The notes beneath the pieces were generated by a model, which made no database searches, was not told the DNA's origin, and was given only the letters and a program-made list of their open reading frames with translations. Made by a program: the position numbers and the translations under genes. Of a stretch of 6,764 bases of DNA, positions 1-6,548 are shown piece by piece (position 1 is the first letter of the stretch; each line of letters begins with the position of its first letter). Source of the DNA: Candidatus Poribacteria bacterium (GTDB taxonomy: Bacteria; Poribacteria; DTPJ01; WJIO01); assembly GCA_014730235.1 (NCBI GenBank), contig WJIO01000090.1:1-6764 (forward strand), written 5' to 3'.

Positions 1-399
1 AATAAAATTTTCGCCGTTAAAATACATTATCCCAATAAGAAATAACGGGGTATTAGCAAAACCTGTGGTTTCAGCATCCAGAAAAACTATCCTGTCGGGT
101 TCGGTTTTTAAGAATTTCTTTACGTCATCATGCAAATCCTGATAATCTGGTCTGAGTCTAGGTGGATGCATGAAAAGATTATTATATTTTTTAGTAAGGA
201 CTTCCTCATCAAAATGTAATTCCCCAAGCCTGCGTCTGACAAGGTAAAATTGCCCTGTATCTACAGAGACAACTTCACCGGGAATTGTAGATTCCAGGTC
301 TGATGATACAAAATTTGGTGGTTTAATATTGCGCTGAGAGTTTTTTCTATCCTTTAATACTTTTTCAAGCTTTTTCTTAAAATTTGGTGGTAAAGACAT
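1..399 (-). CDS. YprB-like RNase H-fold exonuclease, N-terminal part (cut by window edge)
   Basis: I translated 133 codons from the ATG at 397-399 with no stop; the gene runs off the left edge. The segment FLDAETTGF at about residues 107-114, followed by a hydrophobic strand LFLIGIMYF (119-127), matches the first motif (D108, E110) of the DEDD exonuclease / RNase H-like fold seen in the YprB family (RNase_H_2). The Lys-rich MSLPPNFKKKLEKVL start and a linker of about 100 residues before the motif also fit YprB-type proteins, which are usually longer than what is visible. Such proteins are predicted 3'-5' nucleases of unknown substrate. The start is 14 bp after the stop of the upstream membrane-protein gene; an AGGA at 412-415 overlaps that stop codon and sits 12 nt from the ATG, so the two genes are probably cotranscribed. 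The remaining acidic motifs lie outside the window, so activity cannot be judged. Confidence 0.78.
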   Translation of the reverse strand, partial: MSLPPNFKKKLEKVLKDRKNSQRNIKPPNFVSSDLESTIPGEVVSVDTGQFYLVRRRLGELHFDEEVLTKKYNNLFMHPPRLRPDYQDLHDDVKKFLKTEPDRIVFLDAETTGFANTPLFLIGIMYFNGENFI

Positions 400-413
400 T
401 TTATAAATTTATC

Positions 414-2360
414 CTAGAATTTGGCAAACACCCGAACAAAAGTTTCCATATAATTTTGATCGTTTATCTCACCTTTGGCTTTTTGATTTATATATTTAAC
501 TCCGATATGCAGAAACAAGTCTTTATCATAGGCGACGAAATTTTTCTCCAATTCTCCCAATACAGCCTGACGTGTAAAATCATCCTTGTCATTTTTCATG
601 TTATTAAATAACAACAATTGCAACCCACCTGTGATTTTTATTGTCTTGGTAAACTGGTATACTGTTTTAAGAATAAAGGCATGCATTTGATCCCGGACAT
701 CGGTATTATCTATTGTCCTTAATCTAACTGTATAATCTTTTTCTTCCCCTTCATCATTTGTCCACTCTAAAAAGGTTATTACATCTTTTTCTTCAGCCAT
801 TTTGAAACCATTGCGTATTTTATATTTATACATGGGTATAATCTCTATGGATTTAGATGGTCTTACCCGGTAATTTGTTTTGATGATTCCGACCTCATAG
901 TGTTTATTATCACCATCCAGATCAAGATCATATTGTAGCTTCAATCTTGCTGTGGTTACCATTTTCTTAATACCTGTATACTCAAAAGTTCCTTTGACAG
1001 TATCTATAATATCTTTTTGCATTAATACAGGATCCTCACGTAGAATTTCGATTTCTGCGACGCGACCTATATAAAAAAATTCAAGTTCTCCTGAATCTAT
1101 TAGATCTTCAAATTCTGGTTTGGTTTTCATAACCTCAGCAACTTCATTAGGAACAGTCGCTGCATAATGCCATGTAGGGTCTGGTATGTCATCCTGAACA
1201 TATTTAAGCTCATTTTCCGCCACCAATGAACCCAGATTCAGTATATTCCGCCTGTATTGCCCGTTAAAAAAGACCTTAATTGATTTTTGACGTTTGCTTC
1301 CACTATCACCCTTGATGGCATATTGTAAAGATGTATCCAGATTTCGTGAAACGCCTCGACGTGATGTTTTATATTCCATTGATAGCTTTATACCTGTTAA
1401 TCCAACATCGAAATCATAATCGGGATCATGATCATTTTCTTCCTGATCTCTTATTCCGTTGTTATTTTCATCTCTTTCGTCCAGAAAATCTTCATCAACG
1501 TCAAATAATAATATATCGTCTTTGTAGTCAAATACACCGTTATCATTTTTATCCAGATCACCGGGAATAATAAATGATGGAGGATCTGCGGATGTGTTAT
1601 CTGTATATCTGTCCTGGTCATCATTATCTGCTACTGATCTTGAAGCATCGTAATTATCCCCAATTCGAAAAGCTTCACCCCTGATAATTATATCACCTAC
1701 AGTGCGATAGGCTTCAAGCAATAATGCAGTAGATTTTATTTTATCCATCAATTCTCCATGAGGCGTGCTTTTAGGTGTTACAGCCGTTTCTAACTTCAGA
1801 CCGTAGTTGGCAAAATTTGTTTCTGCATCCAATCCAAATACAGGAGTCTGTCTGAAGTACCATGAACCACCTACTTTTGAATTGCCAAACTTTGTTACCT
1901 GTCTTAATCCAACTCCTGATTCAGGTACTTCCTGACCAATTACAGGATTAAGAGGGCCAGGAACTAAGAGAAATGAAACATCAACTCGATCTGAACGTAC
2001 ATCCCAGCGAACTCCTGCTAGATCATCTCTGTTAAAGGTATAAGATGTGAATTGAGATGGTACATCACCCAAACTCAGAATATTCTTGATATTTCCAGCC
2101 GTTTCCTCGATTGTTAATACACTATAAAAACCGCGCCGGAATAATCTATCAAAATCAAATCTATCCTGCTCAACATATTGCTCCTCAGTATCTGCAATGA
2201 AGTCTCTTGTATTAGTAAAATCGTATTCCACTCGACCAGATAAAAACAATTTGCCAAATAAGCTATAAACATCCTTGGCCCAACAAATATTAGTTGTAAA
2301 GAATGTCAGCAGGATTATCATCGCAAAAATCTTAATACATGCGATGCGTTGACTGCTCAT
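414..2360 (-). CDS. Secreted, probable outer-membrane beta-barrel protein with calcium-loop motifs
   Basis: I do not recognise a named family. The 648-residue protein starts with a classical signal peptide: R5/K10, a hydrophobic core at about 11-22, and a likely cleavage after A28 (CWA|KD); there is no lipobox. The rest is rich in alternating polar/hydrophobic strands with aromatic ends, and the chain ends VRVFAKF with a terminal Phe, as in BamA-recognised barrels. A strongly acidic stretch at 244-318 holds two calcium-loop motifs of the DxNxNGxxD type, at D270-D278 and D297-E308 (the latter DxNxNGxxDxxE, EF-hand/dockerin/thrombospondin-3 like). A weaker DxDxDG lies at 478-483. This suggests a calcium-stabilised extracellular loop on a porin-like or surface-structure protein; function is inferred only. 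The start is firm: GGAGG at 2369-2373 lies 8 nt before the ATG. It has its own promoter, and the YprB-like gene follows it. Confidence 0.75.
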   Translation of the reverse strand: MSSQRIACIKIFAMIILLTFFTTNICWAKDVYSLFGKLFLSGRVEYDFTNTRDFIADTEEQYVEQDRFDFDRLFRRGFYSVLTIEETAGNIKNILSLGDVPSQFTSYTFNRDDLAGVRWDVRSDRVDVSFLLVPGPLNPVIGQEVPESGVGLRQVTKFGNSKVGGSWYFRQTPVFGLDAETNFANYGLKLETAVTPKSTPHGELMDKIKSTALLLEAYRTVGDIIIRGEAFRIGDNYDASRSVADNDDQDRYTDNTSADPPSFIIPGDLDKNDNGVFDYKDDILLFDVDEDFLDERDENNNGIRDQEENDHDPDYDFDVGLTGIKLSMEYKTSRRGVSRNLDTSLQYAIKGDSGSKRQKSIKVFFNGQYRRNILNLGSLVAENELKYVQDDIPDPTWHYAATVPNEVAEVMKTKPEFEDLIDSGELEFFYIGRVAEIEILREDPVLMQKDIIDTVKGTFEYTGIKKMVTTARLKLQYDLDLDGDNKHYEVGIIKTNYRVRPSKSIEIIPMYKYKIRNGFKMAEEKDVITFLEWTNDEGEEKDYTVRLRTIDNTDVRDQMHAFILKTVYQFTKTIKITGGLQLLLFNNMKNDKDDFTRQAVLGELEKNFVAYDKDLFLHIGVKYINQKAKGEINDQNYMETFVRVFAKF

Positions 2361-2422
2361 TTATGTTTCCTCCCTGTTGGCATAATAATGCTAATACTTA
2401 ATAATTTAGCTAACGGGTAAAC

Positions 2423-2451
2423 ATAATAGCACCGAGGTATAATACTGTCAA
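2423..2451 (-). promoter_or_regulatory. Sigma-70-type promoter of the outer-membrane protein gene
   Basis: On the minus strand a perfect TTGACA -35 box (2446-2451) is followed by a 17-bp spacer and a TATTAT -10 box (2423-2428). Transcription should begin near 2416, giving a leader of about 56 nt before the ATG at 2360. An 8-bp palindrome TTAGCTAA (2406-2413) lies just after the predicted start and could be an operator, but that is speculation. The site lies in the 128-bp gap after the DUF2834 gene, so the barrel gene and the exonuclease gene can be expressed independently of the upstream operon. Confidence 0.65.
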
Positions 2452-2488
2452 TAGGTGATTTCTGAATTTTGGACATAAGTATTTTATC

Positions 2489-2818
2489 TCATTTTCCAAT
2501 TGAATTGTCTTCATTAAGCTGTCTCAGATATAAAAACAAAGGCAATCCCAGGGAAACACCAACAGTAAAAGTGCCAACAATAGCTAACCAGGAATATTTC
2601 ACCTTTTTCCTTAAATTTTCAGCAATTATAAACGCAACTAAAACAACAGCCGAAACTATAACATCAAGACCGAAAAACACGCTTATATAATTGGCAGAAA
2701 GCTGTTGGTAAAATAACATAAAATCCATTCCGTTTTCCATTAGAAATAGAACAAACTGATAATAAGGTAATATTATGCCAATTACACAAAGAATAATATA
2801 GATATGACGGATTTTCAC
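2489..2818 (-). CDS. DUF2834 family small membrane protein
   Basis: This 109-residue protein has three predicted membrane helices at about residues 5-27, 44-69 and 76-101. The pattern ILPYYQFVLFLMENGMD, then QQLSANYISVFFGLDV, then GVSLGLPLFLYLRQL is that of the DUF2834 family, whose members are about 100-120 residues long and of unknown function. It should sit in the inner membrane. The start codon is GTG at 2816-2818, supported by GGAG at 2827-2830, 8 nt upstream; the next in-frame ATG would delete the first helix. It lies 97 bp after the sulfatase stop, so it may be read through from the operon or use a weak promoter of its own (a TATAAT at 2850-2855 has no good -35 box). No terminator is visible on either side. 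The family call is from recalled sequence pattern. Confidence 0.8.
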   Translation of the reverse strand: MKIRHIYIILCVIGIILPYYQFVLFLMENGMDFMLFYQQLSANYISVFFGLDVIVSAVVLVAFIIAENLRKKVKYSWLAIVGTFTVGVSLGLPLFLYLRQLNEDNSIGK

Positions 2819-2849
2819 TTATATATCTCCAATAAAAAGCAAATTTTTA

Positions 2850-2855
2850 ATTATA
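2850..2855 (-). promoter_or_regulatory. Possible -10 box for the DUF2834 gene (weak)
   Basis: The minus strand shows a consensus TATAAT 31 bp before the GTG start of the DUF2834 gene. No convincing -35 hexamer lies 16-18 bp upstream and there is no exact TGn extension, so this is a weak candidate in an AT-rich gap where such hexamers arise by chance. Confidence 0.25.
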
Positions 2856-2915
2856 AGCACGCTAAACCCGGAAGAATCTAAATTTGATGTGAAAGAATCA
2901 GGTTATTTTAATATT

Positions 2916-4238
2916 CTATATCATCTCTATATCATCCCGTACTGATACTCCATCTAATTGGCGTTCCTGACTTATTTCGTCCAGCATATCCCTGACCATA
3001 TCAGGTTTTTCCTTGATGAAATCATGGGTTTCATAAGGATCTTCTGATATATTATAGAGCTGAGAATTTTTGGGATTCATATTTTCGTTGGTAATCAGCT
3101 TCCAGTTACCGCGACGCAGACAAAACTCAGTTCCTCTGAAATTCCAGAATATGCTCCTCTCCTCTGCCTCTTCTTCCTCACCGCTTATCAAAGGCCAAAT
3201 GTCTTTACCATCCCACATAGGATCTTCTTTTGGTGTATAATTTACAAGCTTTGTGAAGCTTGGCATCCAGTCAACTATGTGCATGGGATGCTCTATCTTA
3301 CGCGGTTCTAAGACGCTGGGCCAGCTTATTAATGACGGGGTACGTATTCCGCCTTCATATAACTGGGCCTTCTGACCTCTAAGGGGTAAATTGCTACCCA
3401 ATCTTGGTGTGGCTTCTTGCCATCCGGGATACTTGGACAGATCACCGGGAGAATATTCCGGTATCGCTCCGTTATCTGATGTAAAGACAATTATGGTTTT
3501 ATCCATCTCGCATCTGCGCACTACTGACTCTACCAGTTGACCGACGGCATGATCCATCTGGCTGGCGTAGGCTGCATATTTTTTAAATGACCTATCCCTT
3601 ATGGGAATATCGTCATATTTCTCAAATTCATATTGATCAATCCAGTGTTGAGGCGCTTTTACAGGTATATGAACAGCCGTAAAAGGTACATAGCAAAACC
3701 AGGGGCCTTTCCGGGAGTCTATCCACTCCACAGCCTCTTTTGCGATGAGGTCTGTCACATGTCCGGATTCATCCGCAATTTCACCGTTGCGATGCCATGT
3801 CGCAGAATACGGACCGCGCTTGTAACAGTGATTATATGGATCAACACCACCGGCCAGACTACCGTAGGACGTATTAAAGCCAAATTTATTCGGGCAAAAT
3901 TCCGGTGATGACCCAAGATGCCATTTACCAAATAGGCCCGTATCATATCCACAGTTCCGCAGGGATGTGGCCAGGGTTTCATATCCGTCAGGAAGTACCG
4001 GCGCGTTGGAAGGGGTTGTGGCATGCCGTCCAAACCGTCCCGGATGTCTGCCTGTCAGCAGGGATGCCCGGGTAGGAGTACACATGGGGCAGACGTAATG
4101 CTGATCAAGTTCAACACCTGAGTCTTTGAGACGGTCTATGTTTGGTGTGCGTATCTCTGAACCATGATAACTCACATCACCCCAGCCCATATCATCAGCA
4201 AGCATAAAAAGTATATTTGGTTTTTCTGCCTTTTCCAT
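2916..4238 (-). CDS. Sulfatase (Cys-type, formylglycine-dependent), predicted cytoplasmic
   Basis: A 440-residue type I sulfatase that should hydrolyse an organic sulfate ester; the substrate is not predictable. It opens with PNILFMLADDMGWGD (metal ligands D15, D16). The formylglycine signature CTPTRASLLTGR starts at C53, the residue to be oxidised, with R57. KWHLG (K105, H107), H190 in AVHIP, TSDNGA (D255, N256) and K290 in RGQKAQLYEGGIRTP complete the active site, so it looks intact. The C-terminal small domain includes WKLI and QLYNISEDPYE. The chosen ATG at 4236-4238 has GGGGAG 7 nt upstream; a TTG at 4262 would add eight residues but has no ribosome binding site and overlaps the preceding ORF. 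There is no signal peptide or lipobox, unlike most bacterial sulfatases, so it should act in the cytoplasm. It is the last gene of the tight operon. No maturase gene (FGE or anSME) is in the window. Confidence 0.93.
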   Translation of the reverse strand: MEKAEKPNILFMLADDMGWGDVSYHGSEIRTPNIDRLKDSGVELDQHYVCPMCTPTRASLLTGRHPGRFGRHATTPSNAPVLPDGYETLATSLRNCGYDTGLFGKWHLGSSPEFCPNKFGFNTSYGSLAGGVDPYNHCYKRGPYSATWHRNGEIADESGHVTDLIAKEAVEWIDSRKGPWFCYVPFTAVHIPVKAPQHWIDQYEFEKYDDIPIRDRSFKKYAAYASQMDHAVGQLVESVVRRCEMDKTIIVFTSDNGAIPEYSPGDLSKYPGWQEATPRLGSNLPLRGQKAQLYEGGIRTPSLISWPSVLEPRKIEHPMHIVDWMPSFTKLVNYTPKEDPMWDGKDIWPLISGEEEEAEERSIFWNFRGTEFCLRRGNWKLITNENMNPKNSQLYNISEDPYETHDFIKEKPDMVRDMLDEISQERQLDGVSVRDDIEMI

Positions 4239-4239
4239 T

Positions 4240-4395
4240 TTATTTCTCCCCGGTAATTTCAATACCCATAAAATTCTTAGTTACATTACAGTTTTTCAGC
4301 TTATATTGATCGAATATGGATTTAATTTCATCAACAGTATAAGAAGCATCTATAGAAGTTTTAAATCCTGGTCTTATTTCTTTTGGTTTTACCAT
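4240..4395 (-). CDS. Small ORF resembling the C-terminal end of a class I SAM-dependent methyltransferase
   Basis: I found this 51-codon ORF by reading the gap between icd and the sulfatase. It begins MVKPKEIRPGFKTSI and continues with SYTVDEIKSIF, then LKNCNVTKNFMGIEITGEK. From memory, this is the pattern of the last 50 or so residues of class I (UbiE-like) SAM methyltransferases, after the Rossmann domain: the KPKEIRPGF linker, the SYT-x-x-E-I helix and a final strand. The SAM-binding motif I and the rest of the domain are missing, and an in-frame TAA ten codons upstream of the ATG (4423-4425) rules out a longer protein. It cannot be an active methyltransferase on its own. The reading frame is nevertheless clean: ATG with GGAG 8 nt upstream, and a TAA only 1 nt before the sulfatase ATG. 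It is either a decaying deletion remnant or a retained leader ORF that couples sulfatase translation. The match is recalled, not computed. Confidence 0.62.
   Translation of the reverse strand: MVKPKEIRPGFKTSIDASYTVDEIKSIFDQYKLKNCNVTKNFMGIEITGEK
4246..4251 (-). promoter_or_regulatory. Ribosome binding site that fixes the sulfatase start (inside the small ORF)
   Basis: The minus strand reads GGGGAG here, 7 nt before the ATG at 4238. These bases are also the GGG GAG codons near the end of the 51-residue ORF, whose stop is 1 nt before the sulfatase start. This decides the start in favour of ATG 4238 over the upstream TTG at 4262, and implies that ribosomes finishing the small ORF can reinitiate on the sulfatase. 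Confidence 0.8.
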
Positions 4396-4428
4396 GATAT
4401 TTACTCCATTTGAGTATTAATTTGGACA

Positions 4429-5667
4429 TTATTGAATATTATCTATAATTGCCAATGCAAACTGAGATGTTGACAATTTGGTTGCACCTTCCATCTGCCT
4501 TTCCAGATCGTATGTAACCTTTTTCTGAGATATTGTTTCAGCTACGGCATCAGTTATTTTTTCTGCGGCTTCGTTCCAGCCCATGTATTCAAGCATCATA
4601 ACCGCAGATAATATTAGTGAACCGGGATTTACCATATCCATACCGGCATATTTTGGTGCTGTGCCATGAGTAGCTTCAAAAACAGCCACACTATCACCTA
4701 CATTTGCCCCTGGGGCCATACCAAGACCACCTACCTGGGCGGCGCATGCGTCGGAAAGATAGTCACCGTTTAGATTGGGCGTTGCGATTACATCGTATTC
4801 ATCAGGTCTGATTAAAACCTGCTGGAACATGCTATCGGCTATTCGGTCTTTTATAACTATCTTGTCTTTTGGTGATTCCTGTCCTTCGGGGATATCCGAC
4901 TCAGCAATTGTTATATCACCAAATTCATCTTCTGCCAGTTGGTAACCCCAATCCCTGAAAGCGCCTTCGGTGAATTTCATTATGTTACCTTTATGAACCA
5001 GAGTGACGCTTCTACGTTTATTATCTATGGCATATTTTACAGCCACCCTCACCAGACGTGCTGTGGCAAATTGACTTATAGGTTTTATGCCTATACCTGA
5101 ATTTTCCCTTATACCGGAGGCAAAGTTATTATTTAGAAAAGATATAACCTTCTCAGCTTCTTCTGTGCCGGCCGCCCATTCCACTCCAGCATATACGTCC
5201 TCGGTATTTTCCCTGAATACCACTATATCCAGACTATCCGGCGATACAACTGGTGAAGGAACACCTTTGATATGTTTTACAGGACGAATACATGCGTATA
5301 AATCCAGCTTTTGTCTTATTGAAACATTAAGACTTCTGTAACCTTTACCTACAGGTGTGGTCAACGGACCTTTTATTGCTACATGAAAATTTTTTATGGC
5401 CTGAAGGGTGTCATCAGGAAGCAGATCACCGTATAAGTTTTCAGCGGCTTCACCTGCGTATATCTGAAACCAAATTATTTTTCGTTTATTTTTATAAGAT
5501 TTTTCAACTGCTGCATCAACAACCCTGAGCATAGCCTTCGTTACATCCGGGCCTATACCATCACCTTCGATGTAAGGTATAACAGGCTCATCCGGCACAA
5601 AAAGTTTATCACCATCAAATTCTATGACCTTACCTTCAGAAGGTACTTCTAATTTTTCAAACTCCAT
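4429..5667 (-). CDS. icd: Isocitrate dehydrogenase, NADP-dependent (E. coli type)
   Basis: This 412-residue enzyme oxidises and decarboxylates isocitrate to 2-oxoglutarate with reduction of NADP+, in the cytoplasm. It is full length for the E. coli-type dimeric family (about 416). Substrate and metal residues are present: RSLNVSIRQ (S112, N114, R118), R128, R152 in [13 protein letters not shown]226, D278, and D302/D306 in [10 protein letters not shown]. The coenzyme loop HGTAPKYAG has K339 and Y340, and TYDLER has Y386 and R390; these match the four E. coli NADP-specifying positions (K344, Y345, Y391, R395), so NADP rather than NAD is expected. S112 is the counterpart of the serine that E. 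coli AceK phosphorylates, but no kinase gene is visible here. AGGAG at 5678-5682 lies 10 nt before the ATG. The gene lies 43 bp after the hydro-lyase subunit, which would supply its substrate. Confidence 0.97.
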   Translation of the reverse strand: MEFEKLEVPSEGKVIEFDGDKLFVPDEPVIPYIEGDGIGPDVTKAMLRVVDAAVEKSYKNKRKIIWFQIYAGEAAENLYGDLLPDDTLQAIKNFHVAIKGPLTTPVGKGYRSLNVSIRQKLDLYACIRPVKHIKGVPSPVVSPDSLDIVVFRENTEDVYAGVEWAAGTEEAEKVISFLNNNFASGIRENSGIGIKPISQFATARLVRVAVKYAIDNKRRSVTLVHKGNIMKFTEGAFRDWGYQLAEDEFGDITIAESDIPEGQESPKDKIVIKDRIADSMFQQVLIRPDEYDVIATPNLNGDYLSDACAAQVGGLGMAPGANVGDSVAVFEATHGTAPKYAGMDMVNPGSLILSAVMMLEYMGWNEAAEKITDAVAETISQKKVTYDLERQMEGATKLSTSQFALAIIDNIQ

Positions 5668-5710
5668 ATTTAAAATACTCCTATAATAACCTGAATCAAC
5701 TGCCTATTGA

Positions 5711-6208
5711 TTAAAGTTTAAAATCCCCGTGTTTTGCAATATGTGCAGCCAGACCACCATCCTGTAGAATAGTAGTCATAACAGAGGGCAGAGGGTCAAA
5801 TTCAAGCTCAATCCCCTTGGTTTTATTTATAATCTTACCTGCTTCCAGATTGACTTCCAGTTCATCACCTTGATCAATTTTATCCGTATCACACTCAATA
5901 GCCGGTAAACCTACATTAATTGCATTTCGGAAAAATATCCGGGCAAAGGATTTTGCTATAACCGCATTTGTTCCAGCCATTTTTATTATCAAGGGTGCAT
6001 GTTCCCTGCTTGAACCAAGACCAAAGTTATTACCACCTACCACAAAATCTCCCGGTTCCATGTTTTTAGCAAAATTGGGATCTGCGTCCTCAAGAACATG
6101 CTTTACCAGTTCCGGCATATTTGAACGCAGGTGATAATATCTGCCGGGTGCTATTAAATCTGTGCTTATGCTGTCACCAAATTTCCATGCTTTTCCTGTT
6201 AATTTCAT
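5711..6208 (-). CDS. Aconitase-superfamily small subunit (LeuD / homoaconitase type)
   Basis: A 165-residue swivel-domain protein, the usual length for the archaeal-type small subunit of two-subunit hydro-lyases that isomerise isopropylmalate, homocitrate or citrate. The start DLIAPGRYYHLRS at 17-29 holds the substrate-loop region (YHLR, R28). NFGLGSSREHAP (61-72) carries the swivel-domain active-site SSRE (S66-E69); Leu64 replaces the Cys often seen there. IAKSFARIFFRNAINVGLP (84-102) is the second family signature. It needs a separate large iron-sulfur subunit, which is not in this window. An Arg in the loop resembles homoaconitase-type rather than isopropylmalate-type loops, and icd lies 43 bp downstream, so an aconitase role is possible; leuD-like isopropylmalate activity remains an alternative. 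The chosen ATG at 6206-6208 has GGAG 6 nt upstream. The in-frame ATG at 6313 would add 35 unrelated residues that lie over the repeat element, so I reject it. Confidence 0.9.
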   Translation of the reverse strand: MKLTGKAWKFGDSISTDLIAPGRYYHLRSNMPELVKHVLEDADPNFAKNMEPGDFVVGGNNFGLGSSREHAPLIIKMAGTNAVIAKSFARIFFRNAINVGLPAIECDTDKIDQGDELEVNLEAGKIINKTKGIELEFDPLPSVMTTILQDGGLAAHIAKHGDFKL

Positions 6209-6214
6209 TTGTGT

Positions 6215-6218
6215 CTCC
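6215..6218 (-). promoter_or_regulatory. Ribosome binding site that fixes the hydro-lyase subunit start
   Basis: GGAG on the minus strand, 6 nt before the ATG at 6208, supports the 165-residue product and argues against the longer in-frame start at 6313, which also adds residues unlike the family. Confidence 0.75.
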
Positions 6219-6309
6219 AAAATAATATTTATCTTTTCAAGATTAAGTTTACTGGTTCTTCCAGGCTTAGTGTGCCAAAAAACTATACTGGAAGGACTGT
6301 ATTCATGCC

Positions 6310-6332
6310 TCAAGCTTTTTGGGAAAGCTTGA
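6310..6332. repeat. Perfect 9-bp inverted repeat (hairpin), possible degenerate intergenic element
   Basis: TCAAGCTTT (6310-6318) and AAAGCTTGA (6324-6332) are exact reverse complements around a TTGGG loop. There is no T-run directly after the stem on either strand, so it is not a normal intrinsic terminator. It lies about 102 bp upstream of the hydro-lyase start, in what would be a long leader if transcription begins at the weak promoter near 6370. A second inverted repeat, CTTCCAG (6258-6264) with CTGGAAG (6288-6294), lies nearby. Together these suggest a small intergenic repeat or MITE-like remnant, or a leader structure; copy number in the genome would decide. Confidence 0.55.
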
Positions 6333-6369
6333 CCAAAAAGGAATCGGAAGTTCGCAGGAATGACAATAA

Positions 6370-6396
6370 GTTATATTCATTTTTAGCGATAGTCAA
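6370..6396 (-). promoter_or_regulatory. Weak candidate promoter for the hydro-lyase/icd/sulfatase operon
   Basis: On the minus strand TTGACT (6391-6396) is followed 15 bp later by TATAAC (6370-6375). The short spacer is suboptimal. If real, the transcript would begin near 6363 and carry a leader of about 155 nt that includes the inverted repeats. No better leftward promoter was found nearer to the gene. Confidence 0.3.
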
Positions 6397-6462
6397 ATAA
6401 CATCTTTTTGAATATTTTATCATTCTTTGTATTTTCTAGCAATGGAATAAAATAAAAATCAT

Positions 6463-6491
6463 TTGACCATAACAAAAACTGATGGTAAAAT
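6463..6491 (+). promoter_or_regulatory. Sigma-70-type promoter of the M24 peptidase gene
   Basis: TTGACC (6463-6468), a 17-bp spacer and TAAAAT (6486-6491) form a near-consensus promoter. Transcription should start near 6498, leaving a leader of about 50 nt before the ATG at 6549. Confidence 0.6.
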
Positions 6492-6548
6492 CTCAGATAA
6501 TAAACACTTTATCTAAAAAATCGCTTTTTACTATGAGAGAGGATATAA

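Larger units (their letters stand above)
6209..6548. other. Divergent intergenic region (340 bp)
   Basis: This gap separates the operon (leftward) from the M24 peptidase gene (rightward). No convincing coding sequence is present. It contains a good rightward promoter (6463-6491), a weak leftward one (6370-6396), a perfect 9-bp inverted repeat (6310-6332) and a second 7-bp inverted repeat (6258-6264 with 6288-6294). The end near 6351-6366, GTTCGCAGGAATGACA, resembles one half of a common intergenic repeat ending in GGAATGACA. The stretch from about 6241 to 6366 is less AT-rich than the flanking 6367-6530. Confidence 0.6.

Noticed and set aside
2390-2413. GCTAA/TTAGC repeats in the leader of the barrel gene
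   Set aside because: Arms are only 5 bp in an AT-rich region and could be chance; only the 8-bp palindrome is mentioned with the promoter.
2819-2915. Terminator between the sulfatase and the DUF2834 gene
   Set aside because: I found no GC-rich stem followed by a T-run.
3755-4033. Open frame of 92 codons inside the sulfatase gene on the same strand
   Set aside because: It lies entirely within the sulfatase in another frame; the sulfatase has all catalytic motifs, and this frame shows no recognisable domain.
4239-4262. Longer sulfatase starting at TTG 4262
   Set aside because: No ribosome binding site, overlaps the small ORF, and the ATG at 4238 has GGGGAG 7 nt upstream and directly precedes the catalytic strand.
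6209-6313. 35-residue N-terminal extension of the hydro-lyase subunit from an ATG at 6313
   Set aside because: The extra residues do not resemble the family, they overlap the inverted repeat, and the internal ATG at 6208 has a good ribosome binding site and gives the family's normal length.
6310-6332. Rho-independent terminator at the inverted repeat
   Set aside because: No T-run follows the stem on either strand, and no gene ends nearby.
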